Assembly (NCBI RefSeq): GCF_027947595.1
Contig: NZ_CP116257.1
Location: forward strand, 1,116,001-1,180,000
Origin: Streptomyces lienomycini
Lineage (GTDB): Bacteria; Actinomycetota; Actinomycetes; Streptomycetales; Streptomycetaceae
Length of the DNA: 64,000 nucleotides
Direction: 5' to 3'
A model generated the notes under the pieces. That model saw only the letters and a list, made by a program, of their open reading frames with translations, did not search any database and was not told the origin of the DNA. The position numbers and the translations under genes are program-made. Of the stretch, positions 42,193-53,447 are shown one piece after another. The first letter of the stretch is position 1; the number at the start of each line of letters is the position of its first letter.

Positions 42193-43170
42193 ATGCTTCA
42201 ATTCCTCATTCGCCGGTCCTTCGGCGCGGTCCTGATCCTGGTGTTGATCAGCGCCTTCACCTTCTTCATGTTCTTCGCGATCCCGCAGGACCCGGCCATG
42301 CTGGCCTGTGGCAAGAACTGCACTCCGGACGCGCTGGAGATCATCCACAAGAACCTGGGCCTCGACCAGCCGGTCACCGTCCAGTACTGGCACTTCCTGT
42401 CCGGCATCTTCACCGGCCGTGACTTCGCCGTCGGCCACTGCGACGCCCCCTGCTTCGGTGTCTCCTTCGCCAACGACCAGAACGTCTGGGACACGATCCT
42501 CGACCGCTTCCCGCTGACCGTCTCGCTGACCGTCGGCTCGCTGGTCGTCTTCCTCGTCCTCGGTCTCGGCGCCGGCCTGATCGCCGCCAAGAACCGCGGC
42601 ACCTGGATCGACAAGGTCTTCAGCTCCGGCTCGCTGGTCGTCAGCTCCCTGCAGATCTACTTCCTCGGCCCGCTCGTGCTGCTCGCCGTGGTCTACAGCA
42701 CCGGTTGGCTGGAGAAGCCGAAGTACGTGCCGATCTCCGAGGATGCCGCCGGCTGGTTCGCCGGTCTGCTGATCCCCTGGATCGTCATGGCGACCATCTT
42801 CACCGCCAACTACACGCGTATGAGCCGCTCCTCGATGATCGAGCAGCTTCAGGAAGAGCATGTGAAGGCGGCCCGGGCCAAGGGCATGTCGGGCAACTAC
42901 ACGTTCTTCCGCTACGCATGGCGCGGCTCGCTCGTCCCCATCGTCACCATCCTCGGTATCGACCTGTCCGCGCTGATGGGCGGCGGCATGGTGACCGAGA
43001 TGACGTTCGGCCTGGCCGGGATCGGCCGGCTCGCGCTGGACTCCGTCACCAACAAGGACCTGCCGATGCTGATGGGCGTCATGCTCGTCAGTGCCGCGCT
43101 CATCATCGTCTTCAACCTGATCGTGGACGCCCTGTACGCCGTCATCGACCCGCGCGTGCGCCTGTCCTAG
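42193..43170 (+). CDS. bldKC: BldK permease BldKC
   Basis: 325 residues. DppB-type permease: MLQFLIRRSFGAVLILVLISAFTFFMFF as first helix, a periplasmic loop with three or four cysteines (ACGKNC, HCDAPC), five more helices, and the EAA loop HVKAARAKGMSGNYTFFRYAW. The paired cysteines in the loop may form disulfides; the equivalent permease at 47247 keeps one pair (LCGDREC). It forms the channel with BldKA and is followed after 10 bp by bldKD. Confidence 0.9.
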   Translation: MLQFLIRRSFGAVLILVLISAFTFFMFFAIPQDPAMLACGKNCTPDALEIIHKNLGLDQPVTVQYWHFLSGIFTGRDFAVGHCDAPCFGVSFANDQNVWDTILDRFPLTVSLTVGSLVVFLVLGLGAGLIAAKNRGTWIDKVFSSGSLVVSSLQIYFLGPLVLLAVVYSTGWLEKPKYVPISEDAAGWFAGLLIPWIVMATIFTANYTRMSRSSMIEQLQEEHVKAARAKGMSGNYTFFRYAWRGSLVPIVTILGIDLSALMGGGMVTEMTFGLAGIGRLALDSVTNKDLPMLMGVMLVSAALIIVFNLIVDALYAVIDPRVRLS

Positions 43171-43180
43171 GAGAACCACC

Positions 43181-44242
43181 GTGACCACTCAGACCAAGCC
43201 CGAAGAGGCCCCGGCCGCCGCCGCGGGGGACGCGTTTCTCTCGGTGCGCGACCTCAAGGTCCACTTCTCCACCGAGGGCGGCGTCGTCAAGGCGGTGGAC
43301 GGTCTCTCCTTCGACCTGGAGCGAGGCAAGACCCTCGGCATCGTCGGCGAGTCCGGCTCCGGCAAGTCGGTGACCAACCTGGCCGTCCTCGGCCTGCACG
43401 ACCGCCGCAAGACCGCCATCGACGGCTCGATCACCCTGGACGGCCAGGAGCTGACCGACGCCGGCGAGAAGCAGCTGGAGAAGCTGCGCGGCAAGAAGAT
43501 GGCGATGATCTTCCAGGACGCGCTGACCGCGCTGTCGCCGTACTACACGGTCGGCCGGCAGATCGCCGAGCCGTTCATGAAGCACAACGGCGCGTCCAAG
43601 AAGGACGCCCGGGTGCGCGCCATCGACCTGCTCGAGAAGGTCGGCATCCCGCACCCGAAGCAGCGGGTCGACGACTACCCGCACCAGTTCTCCGGCGGTA
43701 TGCGCCAGCGCGCCATGATCGCGATGGCGCTGGCCTGCAACCCGGACCTGCTCATCGCCGACGAGCCCACCACGGCGCTCGACGTGACGGTGCAGGCGCA
43801 GATCCTCGACCTGCTCAAGGACCTCCAGCAGGAGTTCGGCTCCGCGATCATCATGATCACCCACGACCTGGGTGTGGTCGGCAACATGGCCGACGACATC
43901 CTGGTCATGTACGCGGGCCGGGCCGTCGAGCGCGGCACGGTCCGCGAGGTGCTCAAGTCGCCCCAGCACCCGTACACCTGGGGTCTGCTGGGTTCGATGC
44001 CGAGTCTGAAGTCCGACGTCGACGAGCCGCTGATGCCGATCCCGGGATCGCCGCCCTCGCTGATGAACCCGCCCTCGGGCTGCGCGTTCCACCCGCGGTG
44101 CGGCTTCACCGACCTGGTCTCCGGAGGCCGCTGCTCGGCGGACCGTCCGGTGCTGCCAGGGGGACGCGCCGCCGCCTGCCACCTGACGGGAGACCAGCGG
44201 CAGCAGGTGTTCATCGACAAGATTCAGCCCCGGCTGGGCTGA
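43181..44242 (+). CDS. bldKD: BldK ATPase BldKD (DppD type)
   Basis: 353 residues from GTG 43181 with CTAGGAGAA upstream. Walker A GESGSGKS (about 58-65), Q-loop [12 protein letters not shown], signature FSGGMRQR, Walker [13 protein letters not shown] and switch ITHD are all intact. The C-terminal oligopeptide-transporter extension has cysteines of the usual four-Cys cluster (CAFHPRC, RCSAD, ACHL), known in this family to bind Fe-S. One of two nucleotide-binding subunits. Confidence 0.93.
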   Translation: MTTQTKPEEAPAAAAGDAFLSVRDLKVHFSTEGGVVKAVDGLSFDLERGKTLGIVGESGSGKSVTNLAVLGLHDRRKTAIDGSITLDGQELTDAGEKQLEKLRGKKMAMIFQDALTALSPYYTVGRQIAEPFMKHNGASKKDARVRAIDLLEKVGIPHPKQRVDDYPHQFSGGMRQRAMIAMALACNPDLLIADEPTTALDVTVQAQILDLLKDLQQEFGSAIIMITHDLGVVGNMADDILVMYAGRAVERGTVREVLKSPQHPYTWGLLGSMPSLKSDVDEPLMPIPGSPPSLMNPPSGCAFHPRCGFTDLVSGGRCSADRPVLPGGRAAACHLTGDQRQQVFIDKIQPRLG

Positions 44243-44269
44243 GCGGAAACCGGCGACTGGGGCATCACC

Positions 44270-45412
<1,143 letters not shown>

Positions 45413-45420
45413 ACCGGCGC

Positions 45421-45461
45421 GAAGGGCGGCGGCGGGAGGACCTCTCCCGCCGCCGCCCTTC
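45421..45461 (+). terminator. Terminator of the bldK operon
   Basis: An 18-bp perfect GC stem: GAAGGGCGGCGGCGGGAG (45421-45438) pairs with 45444-45461 around GACCT. It begins 9 bp after the bldKE stop and separates the two peptide transporter operons. Confidence 0.85.
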
Positions 45462-45602
45462 CGTATGCCGCCGAACCTCTCCCACCCGTCCGGCGGACAC
45501 CCGCAACCCGTACGGACCGGACGAATGTGCGCCCCGGAGTGCGCCCCCCGAAGCTGGCCGGGAACGGACCAGCGGACGAGTCAGGGCACGAGGAGGCACT
45601 CC

Positions 45603-47231
45603 ATGCGCGGAGCCACGCACGCCAGATGGGCCGCTTGCGCGGTGGCGGTCACCCTCGCGGCGACCGCCTGCGGGGGCGGTGGCGGGGACAGCGGCGGAAA
45701 CGGCGGCGGCGTGCTCAGCTCCTCCTGGGGCGACCCCCAGAACCCGCTGGAGCCGGCCAACACCAACGAGGTGCAGGGCGGCAAGGTCCTCGACATGATC
45801 TTCCGCGGGCTGAAGCGGTACGACCCGGAGACCGGCGAGGCCAAGAACATGCTCGCCGAGAAGATCGAGACGTCCGACTCGCGGAACTTCACCGTCACCG
45901 TCAAGGACGGCTGGACCTTCAGCAACGGCGAGAAGGTCACCGCCCAGTCCTTCGTGGACGCCTGGAACTACGGCGCGAGCCTGAAGAACAACCAGCGCAA
46001 CGCCTACTTCTTCGCCTACATCGACGGCTACGACAAGGCGCACCCCGAGAGCGGCTCGCAGAGCGCCGACACGCTCTCCGGGCTGAAGGTGACCGGCCCG
46101 CGCACCTTCACCATCAAGCTCAACCAGAAGTTCTCCAGCTTCCCCGACACCCTCGGCTACGCCGCCTTCGCCCCGCTGCCCAAGGCGTTCTTCGACAACC
46201 ACGACGCCTGGCTGAAGAAGCCGGTCGGCAACGGCCCCTACCAGGTCGACAACTACACCCGGGGCTCCCAGATGTCCCTGCGCAAGTGGGACGGCTACCC
46301 CGGCGACGACAAGGCCCAGAACGGCGGCGTCGACCTGAAGGTCTACACGGACAACAACACCGCCTACACCGACCTGATGGCCGGCAACCTCGACCTCGTC
46401 GACGACGTGCCCGCCGCCCAGCTCAAGAACGTCAAGAGCGACCTCGGCGACCGGTACATCAACACCCCGGCCGGCATCATCCAGACCCTCGCCTTCCCGT
46501 TCTACGACAACGACTGGAACAAGTCCGGCTCCGAGAAGGTCCGCACGGGGCTGTCCATGGCCATCGACCGCAAGCAGATCACCGACACGATCTTCCAGCA
46601 GACCCGCACCCCGGCCACCGACTGGACCTCGCCGGTCCTCGGCAAGGACGGCGGCTACAAGGCGGGCCTGTGCGGCAGCGCCTGCGACTTCGACCCGGAC
46701 GAGGCGAAGAAGCTGGTCAAGGAGGGCGGCGGGCTCCCCGGCGGCCAGGTGAAGATCACGTACAACGCCGACACCGGCTCCCACAAGCAGTGGGTCGACG
46801 CCGTCTGCAACTCCATCAACAACGCCCTGGGCAACGACAAGGCGTGCGTCGGCAACCCGGTCGGCACCTTCGCCGACTTCCGCAACCAGATCACCAACAA
46901 GAAGATGAGCGGCCCCTTCCGCGCCGGCTGGCAGATGGACTACCCGCTCATCCAGAACTTCCTCCAGCCGCTCTACTACACCAACGCCTCCTCCAACGAC
47001 GGCAAGTGGTCCAACCAGAAGTTCGACGACCTCGTCGACCGGGCCAACGCCGAGACCGACACCGCCAAGGCCGTCGGCCTCTTCCAGCAGGCCGAGGAGG
47101 TCGTCCGGGACAACATGGCCGCCATCCCGCTCTGGTACCAGAACGGCAGCGCCGGCTACTCGGACCGGCTCTCCAACGTCAAGCTCAACCCGTTCAGCGT
47201 CCCGGTCTACAACGAGATCAAGGTCGGCTGA
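45603..47231 (+). CDS. Oligopeptide ABC transporter substrate-binding lipoprotein (second operon)
   Basis: 542 residues from ATG 45603 behind GAGGAGG. Signal peptide with lipobox ATAC (Cys23), then a Gly-rich linker. SBP_bac_5 blocks: LEPANTNEVQGGKVLDMIFRGL, VTVKDGWTFSNGEKVTAQSFVDAWN, VGNGPYQVDNYTRG, AGWQMDYPLIQNFLQPLY. It corresponds to SCO5117 by position. Its beginning is mirrored in the short frame at 38840 upstream of bldKA. Receptor for the permeases and ATPases that follow directly. Confidence 0.9.
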   Translation: MRGATHARWAACAVAVTLAATACGGGGGDSGGNGGGVLSSSWGDPQNPLEPANTNEVQGGKVLDMIFRGLKRYDPETGEAKNMLAEKIETSDSRNFTVTVKDGWTFSNGEKVTAQSFVDAWNYGASLKNNQRNAYFFAYIDGYDKAHPESGSQSADTLSGLKVTGPRTFTIKLNQKFSSFPDTLGYAAFAPLPKAFFDNHDAWLKKPVGNGPYQVDNYTRGSQMSLRKWDGYPGDDKAQNGGVDLKVYTDNNTAYTDLMAGNLDLVDDVPAAQLKNVKSDLGDRYINTPAGIIQTLAFPFYDNDWNKSGSEKVRTGLSMAIDRKQITDTIFQQTRTPATDWTSPVLGKDGGYKAGLCGSACDFDPDEAKKLVKEGGGLPGGQVKITYNADTGSHKQWVDAVCNSINNALGNDKACVGNPVGTFADFRNQITNKKMSGPFRAGWQMDYPLIQNFLQPLYYTNASSNDGKWSNQKFDDLVDRANAETDTAKAVGLFQQAEEVVRDNMAAIPLWYQNGSAGYSDRLSNVKLNPFSVPVYNEIKVG

Positions 47232-47246
47232 AGGGGGGCGGGCTCC

Positions 47247-48170
47247 ATGGGACGCTACGTCGTCCGGCGGCTGCTCCAGATGATCCCGGTCTTCATCGGG
47301 GCCACGCTGCTGATCTTCCTGATGGTCAACGTGATGGGCGACCCCATCGCGGGACTGTGCGGCGACCGGGAGTGCGACCCGGCGACGGCCGCGCAACTGC
47401 GGCACGAGTTCGGCCTGGACCAGCCCGTGTGGCGGCAGTACGTCACCTACATGGGCAACGTCTTCACCGGCGACTTCGGCACCGCCTTCAACGGCCAGCC
47501 GGTCACCGAACTGATGGGGACGGCGTTCCCGGTCACCATCCGGCTCACCGTCGTCGCGATCCTCTTCGAGATCATCGTGGGGATCATCCTCGGCGTCGTC
47601 ACCGGCCTGCGCCGCGGCCGCCCCGTCGACACCGGGGTCCTGCTCCTGACCCTCGTCGTCATCTCCGTGCCCACCTTCGTCACCGGCCTGCTGCTCCAGC
47701 TGCTGCTCGGCGTGAAGTGGGGCTGGATCGACCCGGCCGTCTCCTCCGAGGCGGCCTTCGGCGAGCTGATCGTCCCCGGCCTGGTCCTCGCCTCGGTGTC
47801 CCTGGCCTACGTCACCCGGCTGACCCGCACCTCCATCGCGGAGAACCGGCGCTCCGACTACGTCCGCACCGCCATCGCCAAGGGCCTGCCCCGCCACCGG
47901 GTCATCACCCGGCACCTGCTGCGCAACTCCCTCATCCCCGTCGTCACCTTCATCGGCACCGACATCGGCGCCCTGATGGGCGGCGCCATCGTCACCGAGC
48001 GGATCTTCAACATCCACGGCGTCGGCTACCAGCTCTACCAGGGCATCCTGCGCCAGAACACCCAGACCGTGGTCGGCTTCGTCACCGTCCTGGTCCTGGT
48101 CTTCCTGATCGCCAACCTCGTCGTCGACCTCCTGTACGCCGTACTCGACCCGAGGATCCGCTATGCCTGA
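47247..48170 (+). CDS. Oligopeptide ABC transporter permease, DppB type
   Basis: 307 residues behind GAAGGGGGGCGGG. First helix MGRYVVRRLLQMIPVFIGATLLIFLM, a periplasmic loop with a cysteine pair (LCGDREC), five further helices, and EAA loop YVRTAIAKGLPRHRVITRHLL. It overlaps the next permease gene by 8 bp, indicating tight coupling. Same role as BldKC but with a shorter loop. Confidence 0.9.
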   Translation: MGRYVVRRLLQMIPVFIGATLLIFLMVNVMGDPIAGLCGDRECDPATAAQLRHEFGLDQPVWRQYVTYMGNVFTGDFGTAFNGQPVTELMGTAFPVTIRLTVVAILFEIIVGIILGVVTGLRRGRPVDTGVLLLTLVVISVPTFVTGLLLQLLLGVKWGWIDPAVSSEAAFGELIVPGLVLASVSLAYVTRLTRTSIAENRRSDYVRTAIAKGLPRHRVITRHLLRNSLIPVVTFIGTDIGALMGGAIVTERIFNIHGVGYQLYQGILRQNTQTVVGFVTVLVLVFLIANLVVDLLYAVLDPRIRYA

Positions 48171-49143
48171 CCAGGAGCCCTACGAGCCCGAACGCGCCAT
48201 CGCCGGCACCGGCATGGGCGGCACCATGGACCTCGGCACCAGCGAGGCGGTCACCCTGGAGCAGCCGCCGGGGCCGGACGGGGCCGACCCGCGGGACAAG
48301 CCCCGCAGCCTCTGGTCCGACGCCTGGCACGACCTGCGCCGCAACCCCGTCTTCATCATCTCCGCCCTGGTGATCCTCTTCCTGATCGTCATCTCCCTGT
48401 GGCCGTCCCTGATCGCCTCCGGCAGCCCCCTCACCTGCGACCTGGCCAAGGCCCAGGAGGGCTCCCAGTCCGGCCACCCCTTCGGCTTCAACGGCCAGGG
48501 CTGCGACGTCTACACCCGCACCGTCTACGGCGCCCGCACCTCCGTGGCCGTCGGCATCCTCGCCACCCTCGGCGTCGCCGTCCTCGGCAGCGTCCTCGGC
48601 GGGCTCGCCGGATTCTTCGGCGGTGCCGGGGACGCGGTCCTCTCCCGGATCACCGACGTCTTCTTCGCCATCCCGGTCGTCCTCGGCGGTCTCGTGCTGC
48701 TCTCCGTCATCACCAGCAACACCGTCTGGCCCGTCATCGGCTTCATCGTGCTGCTCGGCTGGCCGCAGATCTCCCGCATCGCCCGCGGCTCCGTCATCAC
48801 CGCCAAGCAGAACGACTACGTCCAGGCCGCGCGGGCACTGGGCGCCTCCAACTCCCGCCTCCTGCTCCGCCACATCGCACCCAACGCGATCGCCCCCGTC
48901 ATCGTCGTGGCGACCATCGCGCTCGGCACGTACATCTCCCTGGAGGCGACCCTGTCCTTCCTCGGCGTCGGCCTCAAACCGCCCAGCGTCTCCTGGGGCA
49001 TCGACATCTCCGCGGCCGCTCCCTACGTCCGCAACGCCCCGCACGCCCTGCTGTGGCCCTCCGGCGCGCTCGCCATCACGGTCCTCGCGTTCATCATGCT
49101 CGGCGACGCGGTGCGCGACGCCCTCGACCCGAAGCTGAGGTGA
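48163..49143 (+). CDS. Oligopeptide ABC transporter permease, DppC type
   Basis: 326 residues, starting within the last codons of the previous gene. Cytoplasmic N-terminus of about 60 residues, six helices (VFIISALVILFLIVISLW first), and EAA loop YVQAARALGASNSRLLLRHIAPN. A cysteine pair (TCDLAK, GQGCDVY) lies in the outer loop after helix 1. Counterpart of BldKA. Confidence 0.9.
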   Translation: MPDQEPYEPERAIAGTGMGGTMDLGTSEAVTLEQPPGPDGADPRDKPRSLWSDAWHDLRRNPVFIISALVILFLIVISLWPSLIASGSPLTCDLAKAQEGSQSGHPFGFNGQGCDVYTRTVYGARTSVAVGILATLGVAVLGSVLGGLAGFFGGAGDAVLSRITDVFFAIPVVLGGLVLLSVITSNTVWPVIGFIVLLGWPQISRIARGSVITAKQNDYVQAARALGASNSRLLLRHIAPNAIAPVIVVATIALGTYISLEATLSFLGVGLKPPSVSWGIDISAAAPYVRNAPHALLWPSGALAITVLAFIMLGDAVRDALDPKLR

Positions 49144-49151
49144 GCCGCCGC

Positions 49152-50127
<976 letters not shown>

Positions 50128-50135
<8 letters not shown>

Positions 50136-51237
50136 GACCACCGAGCCGATCCTCGAGGTCAGCGGGCTGGTCAAGCACTACCCGCTGACCTCCGGCATCC
50201 TCTTCAAGAAGCAGGTCGGCGCGGTCAAGGCCGTCGACGGCGTCGACTTCGAACTCGCCCGCGGCGAAACCCTCGGCATCGTCGGCGAGTCCGGCTGCGG
50301 CAAGTCCACGGTCGCCAAGATGCTGGTCAGCCTGGAGAAGCCGACGGCCGGCGAGATCCGCTACAAGGGCGAGGACATCAGCCGCCTGTCGGGCAAGGCC
50401 CTGAGGTCCGTACGCCGCAACATCCAGATGGTCTTCCAGGACCCCTACACCTCCCTCAACCCGCGCATGACCGTGGGCGACATCATCGGCGAGGCGTACG
50501 ACATCCACCCCGAGGTGGCGCCGAAGGGCGAGCGGCGCACACGGGTCCAGCACCTGCTGGACGTGGTGGGTCTGAACCCGGAGTACATCAACCGCTACCC
50601 GCACCAGTTCTCCGGCGGCCAGCGCCAGCGCATCGGCATCGCGCGGGGCCTCGCGCTGCGCCCGGAGATCATCGTCGCCGACGAGCCGGTCTCCGCCCTC
50701 GACGTCTCGGTGCAGGCCCAGGTGATCAACCTGATGGGCCGCCTCCAGGACGAGTTCGACCTCTCCTACATCTTCATCGCCCACGACCTCTCGATCGTCC
50801 GGCACATCTCGGACCGGGTCGGCGTGATGTACCTGGGCCGCATCGTCGAGACGGGCCGGGACGCGGAGATCTACGACCATCCCACCCACCCCTACACCCA
50901 GGCACTGCTGTCCGCCGTGCCGGTGCCCGACCCGGAGGCGCGGGAGCGCCGCGAGCGGATCATCCTCGCCGGGGACGTCCCCTCCCCGACCAACATCCCC
51001 TCCGGCTGCCGCTTCCGCACCCGCTGCTGGAAGGCGCGGGAGCGGTGCGCGCTGGAGGTCCCGGCCCTCGCGGTCCCCGCCGAGTTCCGGTCGGTCTCCG
51101 GGCCCGCCGCCCACGACTCGGCGTGCCACTTCGCGGAGGAGAAGCAGGTGGTGCCGCCCGAGGAGGCCGCACCGCGGGGCCCCCATGACGCGCACGGTCG
51201 GCGCGGTTCGCACCGGGAGGACGGTGAGAGTGGATGA
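50128..51237 (+). CDS. Oligopeptide ABC transporter ATPase, DppF type
   Basis: 369 residues. Walker [11 protein letters not shown]-loop [15 protein letters not shown], signature FSGGQRQR, Walker [13 protein letters not shown] and IAHD switch. C-terminal cysteines CRFRTRC, RCALE, ACHF. The last 35 residues are a charged low-complexity tail ([15 protein letters not shown]). It is the last recognisable core gene before the accessory region; the tRNA-like repeat begins 60 bp later. Confidence 0.93.
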
Positions 51238-51296
51238 CACGGCGGGGCGGGCCGGGGCGAGGCGCAGCCGACCGTTGTGCACGCGCATGCGCAGGG

Positions 51297-51381
51297 CCAG
51301 AGCTTCCCAAGTTCAGAGCGCGAGTTCGCTTCTGGTCAGCCGCTCCATGAAAGAAGCCCCAGGTCAGGAACCTGGGGCTTC
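51297..51381 (+). repeat. Left att-like repeat: decayed tRNA-Gly(CCC) 3' half plus terminator
   Basis: From about 51297 the sequence follows the 3' half of a Streptomyces tRNA-Gly(CCC): anticodon loop TTCCCAA (51303-51309), then TCAGAGCGCGAGTTCG (51313-51328), the rest of the T-arm, and CCGCTCC (51340-51346). The D-arm half is absent, and several stem bases are changed. The hairpin at 51353-51381 follows. The block recurs at 57461. It is interpreted as an attachment-site remnant; the tRNA consensus used is from memory. Confidence 0.6.
51353..51381 (+). terminator. tRNA-type terminator, left copy
   Basis: GAAGCCCCAGGT (51353-51364), CAGGA and ACCTGGGGCTTC (51370-51381) form a perfect 12-bp stem followed by GTTGTTGT. 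It also lies downstream of the leftward ATPase-nuclease gene (stop at 51437) and may end that transcript. Confidence 0.75.
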
Positions 51382-51436
51382 GTTGTTGTCTGGACCGGAT
51401 CAGGCATCGCATGCTCACGCCATGCCTGTCGCTCGG

Positions 51437-52960
51437 TCAATGGAGCCGTGCAGGGAACGCCCCTCCGTAAAGCTCGTCGAGACCGAGGAGCAGCACGCCG
51501 TCCTCGTCCTGTGCTCCGCGTGACATCTCACGTCGCAACGAGTCGCTGAAGCCGGCTGCGCTGAAGCAGGCCAGCTGACATCGGCTGGTGTCCATGCCTC
51601 GTGCAGTAAGTACTTCCCGTGCCCGAGCCAGCCTCTCCAGGTGGCTCAGCCCCATGACGGTGCCCCATTTCGCCTCTCCGAGCAGGTGGACCGCCTGCTT
51701 GCTGCCCCCGGACCCGGGTTCCACCACGGCTACGTCGATCTGCGTCTGACGCCGCGCCACGGGGTCCGTCACCACGCCACCGCCCACCTCCCCCAGGGAG
51801 GAGCGGAGCAGGGCCCGGCCCGGCCCGAGGATGTACTCACGGCACACCGTCTCGAAGTGCGGTCCGGCCACCTGAGCCGCGAAGCGTTCCGCGGACTGCG
51901 CCCACACCTCTCGCGCCTGCCCGCTTTCCAGCCGCGCCCAGGCGGGCCGCATGACCGCCTCGTAGAAATTGATCAGCGGCTCGGTGATTCTGTACTGGGA
52001 CTTCCCGGCCCGAAAGACGTCCGCTTCCCGCGCCAGGAGGTGACTGTCCTCCAGGACGTGAAGGGGGTGAGAGATGTCCACGGACTTACGGCCGATGTAC
52101 CCCGCGATCCCTCCCCGGGTGGAGTTCCCCTGGGCCACCGCGGCAAGGACCGAGTGGTACAAGGCCGTGTCCCGGATGTCCGCTTCCTCGGCAAGCAGGT
52201 ACCGGGCTTCCCGGAAGAGAGGGCTGAAGGGCGAGAGGACCGTACGGCAGATCCAGTCGTCGAACTCCTCCAGCCCGGCGGGGACGTCGTCCGCAAGGAA
52301 CTGACGACGATAGGCAGGTGTGCCTCCGACCACGGCATGGAGACGGGCAGCGAGCGCGGGGTCGTCAGCGACCCCCCAGAATTCAGCCGCCGCCCTGTAC
52401 CCGAAGGGCCTCACGACAAGCTCCAGTTGAGCTCGCCCCCGCAAGGGCGCAGTACTCGCCAACAGTCCGCCCATGACGGACATCGCTGACCCACACAGGA
52501 GAAGCCGCATCCGGCTCTGCTCAACCTGGAACCGGTCGACCTCCCGCTGGATTATCGACGGCAGCTCCGGAGCGGTCTTCGCCAAGTACGGAAATTCATC
52601 AATGACCACAAGTAGTGGCGCCTGAGAACTTCGCGGCGAGGCCAGCCCGAACAGGTAGGAGATCGCGTCGTCCCAGGTGGCAAAGGAGAAGGGGACCGGC
52701 GACCCCACATGATCGGCAAGAGCCGCAGCGAACTGGCGCAGGGATTCCACCTCCGTCGCCGCCGTTGCTCCAAAGTAGAAGCCCCCCTGCTGCTCGACCA
52801 GAGCGCGCAGCAAGTAGGTCTTGCCCATCCGCCGCCTGCCACTGACGATCCCGAGCATGGCGTGCGGCAGCGGCCGGCTCACGAAGGCGTCGAGAGCGTC
52901 CCACTCGACGCTCCGGTCGAAGACATGGGTCGGCTTGGTCGGGCGCGTGCGACTGGACAC
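51437..52960 (-). CDS. AAA ATPase with C-terminal DUF234 / PD-(D/E)XK nuclease-like domain
   Basis: 507 residues from GTG 52960 with AAAGGAG upstream. The AAA part has Walker A GRRRMGKT at 41-48, Walker B LLVVIDEFPYL near 117-126 and sensor-1-like LLLCGSAMS, as in archaeal-type PF01637 ATPases. A winged-helix segment follows (IAGYIGRKSVDISHPLHVLED). The C-terminal 130 residues match DUF234, with QIDVAVVEPG and LLGEAKWG giving the D...ExK pattern of PD-(D/E)XK nucleases. It is divergent from the PglX-like methyltransferase and downstream of a small membrane protein. A DNA- or membrane-triggered effector is plausible, but no direct evidence exists. Confidence 0.8.
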   Translation of the reverse strand: MSSRTRPTKPTHVFDRSVEWDALDAFVSRPLPHAMLGIVSGRRRMGKTYLLRALVEQQGGFYFGATAATEVESLRQFAAALADHVGSPVPFSFATWDDAISYLFGLASPRSSQAPLLVVIDEFPYLAKTAPELPSIIQREVDRFQVEQSRMRLLLCGSAMSVMGGLLASTAPLRGRAQLELVVRPFGYRAAAEFWGVADDPALAARLHAVVGGTPAYRRQFLADDVPAGLEEFDDWICRTVLSPFSPLFREARYLLAEEADIRDTALYHSVLAAVAQGNSTRGGIAGYIGRKSVDISHPLHVLEDSHLLAREADVFRAGKSQYRITEPLINFYEAVMRPAWARLESGQAREVWAQSAERFAAQVAGPHFETVCREYILGPGRALLRSSLGEVGGGVVTDPVARRQTQIDVAVVEPGSGGSKQAVHLLGEAKWGTVMGLSHLERLARAREVLTARGMDTSRCQLACFSAAGFSDSLRREMSRGAQDEDGVLLLGLDELYGGAFPARLH

Positions 52961-52961
52961 G

Positions 52962-53006
52962 AGGCACTCCTTTAGGAATGAACTCCTATGAAGTGTACTC
53001 CTAAGT
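52962..53006 (-). repeat. Three 15-bp repeats each carrying a Shine-Dalgarno-like AGGAG
   Basis: Read on the minus strand, the 41-bp gap before the ATPase start contains TTAGGAGT, ATAGGAGT and AAAGGAGT at 15-bp intervals. The nearest one is the ribosome site; the first overlaps the stop of the small membrane protein gene. ACTCCTA on the plus strand is repeated at 52982-52988 and 52997-53003. It may be a slippage product or a way to tune translation. Confidence 0.55.
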
Positions 53007-53213
53007 CTTGTCCTCTCGCACGGAAAGGTACATGCACACCGCCAGGCCCAGAGTCCCGACCCCGACGAAGGTCCCGCCCCCGGCCGCCAGTGAATCCGCC
53101 GCCCCCACCTCCAGTTCCCGGAAGACCGCGAACGCGACGACGGCACCGAGGGCGGCACACAGGCCGACTAACGCAAGCCGATGCCGCCTCATGCCCGGAC
53201 TCTCGCCACTCAT
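53001..53213 (-). CDS. Small two-helix membrane protein
   Basis: 70 residues: a basic start (MRRHR), helix 1 LALVGLCAALGAVVAFAVF, a short acidic outer loop with ELEVGAADS, helix 2 GTFVGVGTLGLAVCMYLSV and a charged end (REDKT). It lies 41 bp upstream of the ATPase-nuclease gene in the same direction, so the two are probably one transcript. No family was recognised. Small membrane partners are common in abortive defence modules, which is only a suggestion here. Confidence 0.65.
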   Translation of the reverse strand: MSGESPGMRRHRLALVGLCAALGAVVAFAVFRELEVGAADSLAAGGGTFVGVGTLGLAVCMYLSVREDKT

Positions 53214-53447
53214 GGAAGTACCTCTCCCTCGAAGTCGACCCGGCAGGAGGAGGAATCGGTGCGCCCGTCAGCGCACCACCCGCCCCGGGCATACCCGCTC
53301 GCTCGCCACGCATCAGTCAGTCCAGCGCGGCAACCGGTCGACCGCCGCACCATGAGCCTAGGAGGTTCATCTAACACTCACAAGTATTTATGGTGACCTC
53401 TCGCTGGTAATCTCGCCGCAACGGGTCGGCCCTCAGGGGAAGCGGCC

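Noticed and set aside
51297..51346. Intact tRNA-Gly
   Set aside because: Only the 3' half is present; the sequence upstream does not provide a D-arm or acceptor strand, and several stem pairs are broken.
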